A stretch of 64,000 bases of DNA from JANXSS01 sp043729515 (GTDB taxonomy: Bacteria > Pseudomonadota > Gammaproteobacteria > Burkholderiales > Burkholderiaceae_D), in contig JAYTLK010000259.1 in the NCBI GenBank assembly GCA_043729515.1, forward strand, positions 4,518 to 68,517. Reading direction: 5' to 3'. Below, piece after piece: positions 52,777-62,333 of this stretch. Position 1 is the first letter of the stretch. Every line of letters begins with the position of its first letter. The notes beneath the pieces were generated by a model. The model made no database searches. It saw only the letters and a list, made by a program, of their open reading frames with translations, and was not told the DNA's origin. The translations under genes were made by a program, and so were the position numbers.

Positions 52777-53592
52777 ATGTGGATCGATACCCATTGCCAT
52801 CTGGATGCGTCGGAATTCGGCGGCCAGTGCGGCGCTGTCGCCGCGCATGCGCTTGCGGCAGGCGTCGACTGGATCGTTGTTCCGGCAGTCGCGCCGACCA
52901 ACTTCGGTGCGGTGCGTGCGCTGGCGCAGGCCCAGCCGAACTGTGTCTACGCATTGGGCATTCATCCGATTTGCGTTCCGGATGCAGTCGAGGCAGATCT
53001 GGACGCACTTCGCGCAGCGATACCGGCCGCGCTCCGCGATCCGCGCTTCGTTGCCATCGGCGAGATCGGACTGGATTTTTTCATTCCGGCCCTGTGTACG
53101 CTCGCCATGCGCGGCAAGCAGGCGCATTTCTACGCCGAGCAGTTGAAGATTGCCCGTGATTTCGATCTGCCGGTCCTGCTGCATGTCCGGCGTTCCCAGG
53201 ATCTGATCCTGAAATACCTGCGCCGCCTGCAGCCGGTACGCGGCATTGCCCATGCATTCAACGGCAGCCTGCAGCAGGCGCAGGCATTCATCGATCTCGG
53301 TTTCAAGCTTGGCTTCGGTGGGGCGATGACGTTTACCCGTGCCTTGCAGATCCGGCGGCTCGCCAGTGGCCTGCCGCTCGACGCCCTGGTGCTGGAAACC
53401 GATGCGCCGGACATTTCGCCAGCCTGGGTTCATCCGGCCCGCAACAGTCCGGAGAACCTGCCCGGCATCGGCGCCATGCTGGCCGAATTACGGGGGCTTG
53501 ACGTTGCCGCGACCGCCGGGGCGACGACCGCGAATGCCTGCGCCGTGCTGCCGCGCCTGGCGCGGCTGGCGGCATCCGTCACGCAGCGCTGA
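52777..53592 (+). CDS. TatD-family metal-dependent DNase
   Basis: The 271-residue protein starts at ATG 52777. The metal site HCHLD (H6, H8) is at the N-terminus. GEIGLDFF, DLPVLLHVRRS, IAHAFNGS and the C-terminal LETDAPDISP complete the amidohydrolase barrel pattern. The TatD/YcfH/YjjV members process DNA ends; which one this is cannot be told. It sits between lolD and comEC. Confidence 0.93.
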   Translation: MWIDTHCHLDASEFGGQCGAVAAHALAAGVDWIVVPAVAPTNFGAVRALAQAQPNCVYALGIHPICVPDAVEADLDALRAAIPAALRDPRFVAIGEIGLDFFIPALCTLAMRGKQAHFYAEQLKIARDFDLPVLLHVRRSQDLILKYLRRLQPVRGIAHAFNGSLQQAQAFIDLGFKLGFGGAMTFTRALQIRRLASGLPLDALVLETDAPDISPAWVHPARNSPENLPGIGAMLAELRGLDVAATAGATTANACAVLPRLARLAASVTQR

Positions 53593-53598
53593 GCGGAA

Positions 53599-56235
53599 GT
53601 GCGTGCCGCAATCGTCGGCTTCGTTGCCGGCATCGGATTGCTGCAGACACGTGGCGTGCTGTGGCATCCCCTCTGGTCGGTTGCGCTCATGATGCTGGCC
53701 CTGGCCGGGCTCTGGTGCCGTGCCGGCTTGTCCAGCCGTGATGGCAATGACGATGGCCCAGGAATGCGGCGCGCGCGCGGTGGTGTACTGGCGACGCTGA
53801 CATGCGTCTTCGATGGGCCGCAATGGGTGCGCATCTTCCTGCAGGTGTGTCTGGGCGGCGCGCTCGGTTTCGGTTGGGCAGGCATGACCGCCAGCCGCGC
53901 CCTGATGGACGCTCTGTCGCCTGATCTCGAAGGCAAGGATCTGGTCGTCATCGGCATCATCGACAGCTTGCCGACCCGGGCGATCGACGGCATTCGCTTC
54001 AATCTGCAAGTGGAATCGGCGCGGCAGGACGGCCGTACGGTCGCCGTGCCGGAACACATTGCGCTCGGCTGGTATGCCGAGCGCGGCAACCGCGGCGATC
54101 CGGCGACCGGGTCTCAGGTGCCGGCCTTGCCCGATCTTCAGCCCGGCGAGCGCTGGCGGCTTACCGTGCGCCTGCAGCGACCGCACGGCACTGCCAATCC
54201 GGATGGTTTCGATTACGAAGTCTGGTTGCTGGAGCAGGGCGTGCGTGCGACCGGGCAAGTGCGCACGAAGCCGACTGCCGGCGCCGCCGACCGGCAGGCA
54301 GGCAACCCGGTCGCGGCGGCAGTCACCGCAGTCGCCGGCGGTGCCACCGGCACGGCTTCGGCGCCGGGCGCTGATATTGCCGCTGCACTAACGAATCATC
54401 GGCTGGACGGCTTCGTCCTTCGACCGGGCACTGCGGTCGAACGGGTGCGGTCGAAGATCCGTGAGCGAATCCTCGATGCGCTGCCCGGCAAGCCCTACGC
54501 AGGCACCATGGTGGCGCTGGTCATCGGTGACCAGCGGGCGATTCCACAGACCGACTGGACGATCTTCAATCGCACCGGCATCGGCCATCTGGTCTCGATC
54601 TCCGGGCTGCACATCACGATGATCGCCGGGCTCTTTGCCAGCAGCATGCATTTCCTGTGGCGCCGCGCTTTCTTCACGCGCCTGGATCTGCCGCTCATCA
54701 TGCCGGCACAAAAGGCGGCCGCGCTGATGGCTGCCGTGACGGCGCTGCTGTATGTGCTGCTGGCCGGTTTCGGCATCCCTGCGCAACGTACGCTCTACAT
54801 GATCTGGGTGGTGGCAGCGGCACTCTGGTGCGCACGCATCGACAGCGTCTCACACGTGCTGTGCCTGGCGGCACTGGTGGTCACGGTGCTCGATCCGTGG
54901 GCGGTCTTGTGGCCGGGGTTCTGGCTGTCTTTCTGCGCCGTCGGCATCATTCTGTACGCATCCACCGGCCGTACGCGTGTGCTCGCTCCGATCGACGGCG
55001 CTGCCGGGCGCTGGCGCCGTTGTTGCGCGACCTTGCGCGACGCTGCGCATACCCAGTATGTCGTCACGCTCGGCCTGGTGCCGTTGACGATCCTGCTGTT
55101 CGGCCAGGTGTCGCTGATCGCGCCGCTTGCCAATGCGGTTGCCATTCCGCTGGTCAGCCTGCTGGTGGCGCCACTGGCGCTGGCAGGCGCGTTCCTGCCG
55201 GGACCGCTTTGCCCCATGCTTTTGTCGCTGGCGCATTGCCTGTTTGCGTTGTTGGCGACGCTGCTGACGTGGATGAGTCGATGGGACAACGCGGTCTGGT
55301 CGACGCCGCTGCCTGCATTCTGGATGTTCGCCTGCGCGATGATCGGTGCACTCTGTTTGCTCGCACCGCGCGGATGGCCGGCGCGCTGGCTCGGCCTGGC
55401 GGGCTGGTTGCCGCTGTTGTGCAACGACGCCACGTTCCCGCAGCAGGGCACCTTCTCCGTGACCGCCTTCGACGTCGGCCAGGGCATGGCGCTGCTGATC
55501 GAAACCGGCACCCACCGCCTGCTGTACGACACCGGGCCGTTCCATTCCCCCGGCTCGGATGGCGCCAAGCGCGTCATCCTGCCGTATCTGAAGGCGCGCG
55601 GCATCGACCGCCTGGACGGCGTCGTCATCAGTCATAACGACAACGATCATTCCGGTGGTGCGCTGTCGCTGTTCGCCGCGATCCCGGTCGGCTGGGTTGC
55701 CAGTTCGCTGGCAGCCGACTCACCCATCGTGGCGGCCGCGCCGGCGCACCGGCGTTGTGTCGCAGGCCAGCGCTGGCAGTGGGACGGCATCGATTTCGAG
55801 ATGCTGCACCCCGGTGCCGCCAGTTACACCAGCACCAAGTGGAAACCGAATGCGCGCAGCTGCACTTTGAAAGTCTCGCGTGGCGCGCAGTCGATGCTGT
55901 TACCGGGCGATATCGAAGCGATCCAGGAAAGGGAGCTGGTAGGCAGCATCTCGGACAAGCTGCCATCGACCGTGCTGCTGGCGCCGCATCACGGCAGTGG
56001 CACCTCATCGACTGTGCCATTCCTGCAGGCGGTGAAGCCGCAGATCGCAATCTTCCAGGTCGGCCATCGCAATCGCTACCATCATCCGAAACCGTCGGTG
56101 TTTGCCCGTTACGGGGAGATGGACATCGAACGCTTGCGCACCGATGAGGCGGGGGCGATTACCTTGCACTTTGGGGATGGTGTCAGTGCGACGCAATACC
56201 GGTTGATGCATCCGCGATACTGGTACGAAAGATAA
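53599..56235 (+). CDS. comEC: DNA uptake channel protein ComEC/Rec2
   Basis: The 878-residue polytopic protein starts at a GTG six bases after tatD. An N-terminal helical hairpin is followed by a periplasmic OB-like domain (ERWRLTVRLQRPHGTANPDGFDYE in part), the Competence domain with GTMVALVIGDQRAI and HLVSISGLHITMIAGL, and about ten helices. The C-terminal metallo-beta-lactamase domain has SHNDNDHSGGAL and APHHGSGTSS. It forms the inner-membrane pore for transforming DNA. The sequence appears intact. Confidence 0.95.
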   Translation: MRAAIVGFVAGIGLLQTRGVLWHPLWSVALMMLALAGLWCRAGLSSRDGNDDGPGMRRARGGVLATLTCVFDGPQWVRIFLQVCLGGALGFGWAGMTASRALMDALSPDLEGKDLVVIGIIDSLPTRAIDGIRFNLQVESARQDGRTVAVPEHIALGWYAERGNRGDPATGSQVPALPDLQPGERWRLTVRLQRPHGTANPDGFDYEVWLLEQGVRATGQVRTKPTAGAADRQAGNPVAAAVTAVAGGATGTASAPGADIAAALTNHRLDGFVLRPGTAVERVRSKIRERILDALPGKPYAGTMVALVIGDQRAIPQTDWTIFNRTGIGHLVSISGLHITMIAGLFASSMHFLWRRAFFTRLDLPLIMPAQKAAALMAAVTALLYVLLAGFGIPAQRTLYMIWVVAAALWCARIDSVSHVLCLAALVVTVLDPWAVLWPGFWLSFCAVGIILYASTGRTRVLAPIDGAAGRWRRCCATLRDAAHTQYVVTLGLVPLTILLFGQVSLIAPLANAVAIPLVSLLVAPLALAGAFLPGPLCPMLLSLAHCLFALLATLLTWMSRWDNAVWSTPLPAFWMFACAMIGALCLLAPRGWPARWLGLAGWLPLLCNDATFPQQGTFSVTAFDVGQGMALLIETGTHRLLYDTGPFHSPGSDGAKRVILPYLKARGIDRLDGVVISHNDNDHSGGALSLFAAIPVGWVASSLAADSPIVAAAPAHRRCVAGQRWQWDGIDFEMLHPGAASYTSTKWKPNARSCTLKVSRGAQSMLLPGDIEAIQERELVGSISDKLPSTVLLAPHHGSGTSSTVPFLQAVKPQIAIFQVGHRNRYHHPKPSVFARYGEMDIERLRTDEAGAITLHFGDGVSATQYRLMHPRYWYER

Positions 56236-56367
56236 GGCGGATGGCACCGCATCGGAAGAGTTAATTCTCCAAATTAAAGTCGACCCCGGAACAGCGGATG
56301 GCGACGATGGGGAGCGATTTTCAATCAACTTGCGCAAGCCCTGGTGCGACTACCCCCTATTGATCCC

Positions 56368-59300
56368 ATGCTTGTATTCATTCGGCGGCGCTTTGCTCGT
56401 CTGCGTTCTTTTTTGCGTCCCGTGGCGATTGTCGTTGCCTTCACCGGATTCGCGCTGGTGTCAGGCTTGGATTGCCAAGCAGGCGAAATACCTTCAGCTC
56501 AGGCCATCGCAAACGATGCCAGCGATTGCGGCGTGAACATGAGTTGCGGCCCCCGGTCAGCTCAGCCAGCTACGCCTGCCGGGCCGGCTCAGTGTGGTCC
56601 CGCAACTGGCGGAGAGACCTGCACTGCCAACGAAGGTCCGGCCAGTCAGTCTGGCAATAGCGCCAACGTGGGCGCCGGTAACCCGATCAACGTTATCAAC
56701 GGAAACAAATATCAGCGGGAAGTCGATCTTCCTCCATTGCCTGGCGTGCTGGGACTGGAGATCGTGCGGCATTACAACAGCGCTTACAGTGCTGCGACCG
56801 CGCTGCCGGGAATTTTCGGCCGTGGCTGGAAATTGTCATATGACACCGAGTTGTACGCAATCGGCAACACGATCCAGATTTTGCAGGCCGATGGCCGGCG
56901 CGTCATTTTCAGCCGCGATCCGGCCAATCGCGCCATGTGCAGCACGCCTGATCCGGTCCACGGAAAGCTGCGCATTTCCGGTGCACAGTCCGGCAGATCC
57001 GAACGCTATACCTGGACCTGGCCCGACGGTCGAACGCTTGATTTCGATACGAACGGAAAACTCGTACAGATCGCCGTGCCGAGCGGGGAATTCGTCAGCT
57101 TGCTGCGCGATCCGAATGGGTTCTTGTTACAGGTCACCGATCCGCAGGGGCGGCAGCTGCGGCTACACTATCCGGATCGTCAATCCAGGGCATCGGCGCC
57201 TGTTTTTCGCGGTGTCGCGAGCATCGACAGCCCGGTCGGCAAGTTCGGCTACCGGTACGGCACTGACATGCCGCCAGGCGTCGTTGCAGGCAAGGCCAGT
57301 GGCCATGCCAATCTGGTCGGCGTCGATGTGCCTGGCAGTCACCCCAGCCGGGTATATCACTACGAAGATGGTCGCCGTCCGAACTTCTTGAGCGGCATCA
57401 GTCTGGTCGGCGTGGAAAACGGCACCCGGGTGACCCAGCGCATCGGCACATATCTCTACGACCTCAATGGCAGAGCCGTCCTGACCGTCTCTGGCATGCC
57501 TGCACGACTGCAAACGGATGAAACCGGCAAGCCCCGGCAACCGGCGCGCCTGGTTGAAGGAACTGGGGTCGGGCAAGTCACGCTTGACTTCACGACTCCG
57601 GGATTGACCGTCCTGCACAACAGTCTGGGACAGGCCGTGACCTACCGCCATGCCGTGGTTGGCGGCGAATACCGGTTGCTCGAAGTCCGGGGTCCTGGAT
57701 GCAACCGGTGTGGCGAAATGAATGTCCGGTATCGCCACGACCATCTCGGCCGCTTGGTCGAGGTGGTCAAGCTCGACCTGCGCGGTCAGCCGGTGTCGGC
57801 CATCCGCACCGAGCGCGATCGTCTCGGCAGGGTGGTTCAAAGCAGCATGATTCGGTATGCCGGCGGCAAAGTCCTTCCGCCGCAATTACAAACGCGCTAT
57901 GAATACCGGGGTGAAGATGCGCAACCTGCTCTGATTGCGCAGCCCGGTGTGGTCTCAATGCGAGAGGCAACCGTTCGCATTCGCTACAACGAACGTGGTC
58001 AGACCGTGGCGGTGACCGAGTCGGGCTGGTCGCCGCCAATCCAGCCGCAAACCATACCCATTGCGATCGAACGCACCACGACCTATCGTTACAGCATGAT
58101 CGGCGGCCGCAGTCTGCTGCGCGAAATTGACGGCCCGCTGGCGAATGGCCCCGCTAACTCTCCCGCCGATTCCGACATCACCGTGATCGACTACGACCCG
58201 CGCGGCAATTATCCGATCGGCGTCACGATGCCGGGCAATTTCACGCGCAGGATGCGCGAATTCACCGCGGCCGGATTTCCGGTGTTGGTCGAAAGCGCCG
58301 ACGGGGTCAATCCGCCGCAGCGGACGCGGATCGAGCGCGATGTCTTCGGGCAGGTCACCAAATCGATCGCGATCCAGAACGCCAGATCCGCCGAGGATGG
58401 CGGCGACAACTGGCTTACACACGTTGCCAGGCAGTTCGGGATCATCGCCGCAGCTGAACCGGATCAGCGCATCACGTGCATTGCGTACGATCCCTTCGCG
58501 CGGCAGAAACGACTGACCCGGCCGGATGGAACGTTCAGCGAGACTGAATATGACCAGAGCGGTCGCCCGGTTCGAACGCGCGACCAGGACGGCAACACGG
58601 TGACCAGGAGCTTGGACGAAGAAGGGCATCTGCTGACGACCCGGATGCAAAGCAATGTCTCCGGCGCCCATCTGGATGCCACAACCCATTACCGGTATGA
58701 CGAGCAGAACCTGCTCGCACGCACGACCGACCCTTCCGGCGCGGTCACGCACACTGCCTATGACCCGCAGACCGGGCTGGTTGCCAGCATCACGGATGTG
58801 CTTCAGCGGCAGGCCCGCTATCAATATGATGCTGCGGGACGTCTTGCCAACCTGCGGCAGAATGCGCAGTCGGTGCAATCGGCGTCGACCCGGTTCGACT
58901 ACGTGGCGGACAAACCTGAGGTCGCCGCCATCACTGCCGCCAATGGCGCCGTTACTCGCATGGTCCGGGATGATTTTGGCCGTACGCGGGTAGTTGATAG
59001 TGCAGACAGCGGCCGCAAGATTTCCGATTACGATGTGGCAGACCGCGTTGTAACGAGCACCGATGCCAATGGAAACAGAACGCGTTATACGTATGACATT
59101 TCTGATCGGCTGACTGGCAGGGTCACGACTGGCAACGCGTTTGACGGTAGCGCCGCGGTCGAAAGCGTGGTTTATCGGTATCGTGGTCGATTGCTGACGG
59201 CTGTCGCCAATGGTAGCCAGAGCACCGGATATGCGCACGACGCGGATGGCAGGGTCGTCGAAAGGGTTGACATGATCCGCCCGGTAGTCGACTCCGCAGA

Positions 59301-61128
59301 GAAAGCGCGTGAGCCCATGGTCTTCACGACGCGCTATCGCTACGATGCCGCCGGGCGCATGGTAGCCGAGGTGTTCCCGGGCAACGATATTCTCAGACTG
59401 CGCTACGGTGCAAATGACTATCCGACTGACACTGAACTGGTCAGTGTCGATGGAAAATCGGTCTGGCCGTTGGCCAAGTCAATTTTGAGGCATCCGTTTT
59501 TCGGGCTGCTTGGTTTCACTTACGGAAACCGGTTGCTGACGACGTTTTTGCATGACGATGCAACCGGCCGGTCAAACCGCCTGGCAGTCATACAAAATGG
59601 AACGAGTGACGACTCTGTCAGCAAGACCTCTTCCTTGCCAACATGGCTACCAAGCGCGTACGCCGGCAACTTGAAGGGTGAGCTTTCGGCGCGTAAATTT
59701 CCCCTGTCACCAATTTACATGCAAGAAATTGGTTACGACCCTGCCGGACGAATCACAAGCATTCTGCGTCAGGACTTGCGCAGTGATTCGCATGCAACCG
59801 AACGCTTTGAGTACGATGTGTTCGACCGTTTAGAAAAGGCAGTGACGACAAGTGAAAACGTCGTCTGGTCCTATGATGCTGCGGGCAATCGGCTAACCGC
59901 AATGTCGGGGACGCCGTCCACGAGTAGAACGAAACCAGTTCAATTGCTGCAGTACTGGCCCGGAAGCAATCGCCTTCAGACAGTGACAACGGACGGCAAA
60001 GTGCGTTTCTACATCTACGACGGGAGCGGAAACCCTGTCCGCATCGGCAATCGCCGCTTGGTCTACAGCGTCAATACTAGGTTAAGCGAAATCTGGGAAG
60101 GGTCACGACTGATTTCCAGGTACAGCCATAACGCCCGAGGAGAGCGCGTTGCCAAGACGGTGTATGGAGCAGACGGGGTGGCGCACAACACCTACTACCT
60201 GTATGAGGAAAATCACCTTCATGCGGAAGTCGATGGCAAGGGAAGTATTACTGCAAGATACTTTTATTTGGCACATGTACCTATTGCGAAGTTTGAATAC
60301 GGGCTGAACGAGCGATCACCTCCAACTGCTCGTGATGCAAAGAAATTTGCGTTTTCAATTAGCCTTTTCGATTGGTTCATGAAGGAAAAGACTTCGAATC
60401 GAGGTCGCCTGTACCCTATCCATACCGACCACCTCGGTACCCCTAGGCTGATGACTGACGCGAACCAAAATATCGTTTGGCAGGCATCCTATGCCACATT
60501 TGGTTCCGGGCTGGTGAAAACAAACTCGATTGCCATGAACCTACGTTATCCTGGGCAATATTTTGATGTCGAGACAGGACTCCACTACAACTACTTCAGG
60601 GATTATGATCCGAGTACGGGACGCTATGTCGAGAGTGATCCAATTGGGCTGGAAGGCGGAATCAATACCTATGGTTATGTCGGCGGGAACCCGATTAGCT
60701 TCGTCGATCCGTTTGGCTTAAATCCTGGTACAGCCATTGGTGGCGGGATAGGCTCTTTTATCTTTCCCGGTGTGGGGACGGCCGTTGGTGCAGCAATTGG
60801 AACGGCGGTTGGATTCGGCGTTGGTGCAATGATTGCAAATAAGCTGAATGATGGCGATGGAAAAACTTGTCCAGCGCCTAGTAATTGGTATTCCCAAGGA
60901 AAAACACCGAGCACCGGAGAGCCAGGTTCAACCTATATTAATCCTAGCGGACAAGAACGAAAGTATGGATCGGATGGCAAACCAGAATATGATATTGATT
61001 GGCATACGGACCATGGCGCAGGAACTCCGCATGGACATAATTGGGACCAAGGATCAAATGGTCAACCAGTTCGTGGCCCAGGAGTACCACTTTCACCATG
61101 GCCGCAAGGGCGTGGAAGAGGACAATAA
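56368..61128 (+). CDS. Exported RHS-repeat protein with a C-terminal toxin-like tip
   Basis: The protein has 1586 residues from ATG 56368; GTG 56344 is an alternative start. A Sec leader (FLRPVAIVVAFTGFALVSG) is followed by a Cys-rich segment, a DUF6531-like region (GNPINVINGNKYQREVDLP, HYNSAYSA), many YD repeats (TRYRYDAAGRMVAE) and the RHS core ending PIHTDHLGTPRLMTD, YVESDPIGLEGGINTYGYV and FVDPFGLNPG. The last 136 residues after DPFGL carry a glycine-rich hydrophobic stretch and a tip with DIDWHTDHGAGTPHGHNW, and the DNA becomes AT-richer there. No VgrG or PAAR gene is near, so secretion may be Sec-based. Confidence 0.88.
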   Translation: MLVFIRRRFARLRSFLRPVAIVVAFTGFALVSGLDCQAGEIPSAQAIANDASDCGVNMSCGPRSAQPATPAGPAQCGPATGGETCTANEGPASQSGNSANVGAGNPINVINGNKYQREVDLPPLPGVLGLEIVRHYNSAYSAATALPGIFGRGWKLSYDTELYAIGNTIQILQADGRRVIFSRDPANRAMCSTPDPVHGKLRISGAQSGRSERYTWTWPDGRTLDFDTNGKLVQIAVPSGEFVSLLRDPNGFLLQVTDPQGRQLRLHYPDRQSRASAPVFRGVASIDSPVGKFGYRYGTDMPPGVVAGKASGHANLVGVDVPGSHPSRVYHYEDGRRPNFLSGISLVGVENGTRVTQRIGTYLYDLNGRAVLTVSGMPARLQTDETGKPRQPARLVEGTGVGQVTLDFTTPGLTVLHNSLGQAVTYRHAVVGGEYRLLEVRGPGCNRCGEMNVRYRHDHLGRLVEVVKLDLRGQPVSAIRTERDRLGRVVQSSMIRYAGGKVLPPQLQTRYEYRGEDAQPALIAQPGVVSMREATVRIRYNERGQTVAVTESGWSPPIQPQTIPIAIERTTTYRYSMIGGRSLLREIDGPLANGPANSPADSDITVIDYDPRGNYPIGVTMPGNFTRRMREFTAAGFPVLVESADGVNPPQRTRIERDVFGQVTKSIAIQNARSAEDGGDNWLTHVARQFGIIAAAEPDQRITCIAYDPFARQKRLTRPDGTFSETEYDQSGRPVRTRDQDGNTVTRSLDEEGHLLTTRMQSNVSGAHLDATTHYRYDEQNLLARTTDPSGAVTHTAYDPQTGLVASITDVLQRQARYQYDAAGRLANLRQNAQSVQSASTRFDYVADKPEVAAITAANGAVTRMVRDDFGRTRVVDSADSGRKISDYDVADRVVTSTDANGNRTRYTYDISDRLTGRVTTGNAFDGSAAVESVVYRYRGRLLTAVANGSQSTGYAHDADGRVVERVDMIRPVVDSAEKAREPMVFTTRYRYDAAGRMVAEVFPGNDILRLRYGANDYPTDTELVSVDGKSVWPLAKSILRHPFFGLLGFTYGNRLLTTFLHDDATGRSNRLAVIQNGTSDDSVSKTSSLPTWLPSAYAGNLKGELSARKFPLSPIYMQEIGYDPAGRITSILRQDLRSDSHATERFEYDVFDRLEKAVTTSENVVWSYDAAGNRLTAMSGTPSTSRTKPVQLLQYWPGSNRLQTVTTDGKVRFYIYDGSGNPVRIGNRRLVYSVNTRLSEIWEGSRLISRYSHNARGERVAKTVYGADGVAHNTYYLYEENHLHAEVDGKGSITARYFYLAHVPIAKFEYGLNERSPPTARDAKKFAFSISLFDWFMKEKTSNRGRLYPIHTDHLGTPRLMTDANQNIVWQASYATFGSGLVKTNSIAMNLRYPGQYFDVETGLHYNYFRDYDPSTGRYVESDPIGLEGGINTYGYVGGNPISFVDPFGLNPGTAIGGGIGSFIFPGVGTAVGAAIGTAVGFGVGAMIANKLNDGDGKTCPAPSNWYSQGKTPSTGEPGSTYINPSGQERKYGSDGKPEYDIDWHTDHGAGTPHGHNWDQGSNGQPVRGPGVPLSPWPQGRGRGQ

Positions 61129-61580
61129 TGACTAATAGTTTGATTCAAGCGTGTAACGATATTTCGACTGAAATAATCACCGATGTGCTGCATGATGCAG
61201 AATTAATTACTGTATCTGTTAATAGATTGAGTGCAACCGTGCATTTAGACTTTTGTTTAGAAGATGGGACATTTCGCGCAATTAAATTACAAGGTTTAAA
61301 AGCGTTTCGGTGCGAGGACCTTGTTCTACAAAACGTAATCAATAGTGTTCTTCAATCAATTAAAGGGCAAATACCTTTTACTAATTACGAACGTTGGATA
61401 AATTGGGTGACAAGTCTCGCCGATAGTTCTACTTGGCTAAATGAGCAACGAAAACAAGAATGGTTAAATGATTTATCAGGGGGAAAAATTAACTTAATTG
61501 TATTTGAACCATCTGCAGGCGCAACTCTCGCTGTGATATGTGAACAGCTATTCTTCTATAAAGGCCGTAACCCGCAATAG
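61128..61580 (+). CDS. Candidate immunity protein for the RHS tip
   Basis: The 150-residue protein starts at an ATG that shares a base with the RHS stop (TAATG), with GAGG seven bases upstream. There is no signal or membrane helix. It is acidic, with a predicted alpha/beta character, and the DNA is much more AT-rich than the chromosome around it. The sequence is not a family I recognise. Position, size and overlap are those of an immunity gene. It may instead be a second small effector. Confidence 0.6.
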   Translation: MTNSLIQACNDISTEIITDVLHDAELITVSVNRLSATVHLDFCLEDGTFRAIKLQGLKAFRCEDLVLQNVINSVLQSIKGQIPFTNYERWINWVTSLADSSTWLNEQRKQEWLNDLSGGKINLIVFEPSAGATLAVICEQLFFYKGRNPQ

Positions 61581-61636
61581 GTAAGGCGCAATATTACTGC
61601 GCCGCATGTGCGGTAACGTCTCTTCTTATTTCAATT

Positions 61637-61682
61637 AAGAAGCCACTGCCTCTGAACTCCCTGGATGCAGTGGCTTCTTTTT
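61637..61682 (+). terminator. Intrinsic terminator after the RHS-immunity pair
   Basis: A 13-bp perfect stem (AAGAAGCCACTGC/GCAGTGGCTTCTT), a 17-base loop and five T residues lie between this operon and the convergent ORF6N gene. The A-rich left arm lets it work in both directions. Confidence 0.85.
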
Positions 61683-61712
61683 AGCCGCGCCATGTTGGTA
61701 ATACTGAAGCGG

Positions 61713-62333
61713 TTATTTTTTTGCTTTAGCTGCTTTCGGCTTGTCTGGTTTTTCGTCATGCGTCACAAAACCGATAGGCCGTTTCGGTGGCGCTTCCGGA
61801 GGCGTCATCGACTCCCGGATGGCATCGAACACTTGCTTCAGCTGCACACGCGTATTGTGTTCAAAGGTGTCGTACTTGACTTCCATCAAATCTGCCTTGC
61901 TCTCCAGTTCATCCAGACGCAGGGCCAACTCCTTGTTCGAGACGATCATTTCGCGCAGTCGCACGAAGGCACGCATGATCTCAATATTGACGGCAACCGC
62001 CTGCGCACTTCCCAGCACCGACGACAACATGGCCACGCCTTGTTCCGTGAATGCGTACGGCGCGTAACGCCGGCCACCGCGCCCGGTGTTTGAGGTCACA
62101 GATTGTGACCTCAAAGCGTCCCACTCCTGGGCATCGAGCTGGAACATGAAATCGCCTGGGAATCGATCGGCATTGCGTTTGACTGCCTGCACCAGTACTT
62201 TGGTCGGCACGCCGTAGAGGTCCGTCAGATCCGTATCAAGCAACACCTTGTGGCTGCGGATCACCAAGATATGCGTGGTAATCGTTCTCGCTGCCAGGCT
62301 CGCGTCTGTCGTGATGGTGGACTTTCCACTCAT
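61713..62333 (-). CDS. ORF6N-domain DNA-binding protein
   Basis: The 206-residue protein starts at ATG 62333. The N-terminal ORF6N domain shows ILVIRSHKVLLDTDLTDLYGVPTKVLVQAVKRN and PYAFTEQGVAMLSSVL (in pieces), a KilA-N-related DNA-binding fold common in phages and genomic islands. A coiled coil of about 50 residues and a Lys/Pro-rich tail (KPDKPKAAKAKK) follow. It overlaps the start of the opposite-strand recombinase remnant. Role unknown. Confidence 0.85.
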   Translation of the reverse strand: MSGKSTITTDASLAARTITTHILVIRSHKVLLDTDLTDLYGVPTKVLVQAVKRNADRFPGDFMFQLDAQEWDALRSQSVTSNTGRGGRRYAPYAFTEQGVAMLSSVLGSAQAVAVNIEIMRAFVRLREMIVSNKELALRLDELESKADLMEVKYDTFEHNTRVQLKQVFDAIRESMTPPEAPPKRPIGFVTHDEKPDKPKAAKAKK

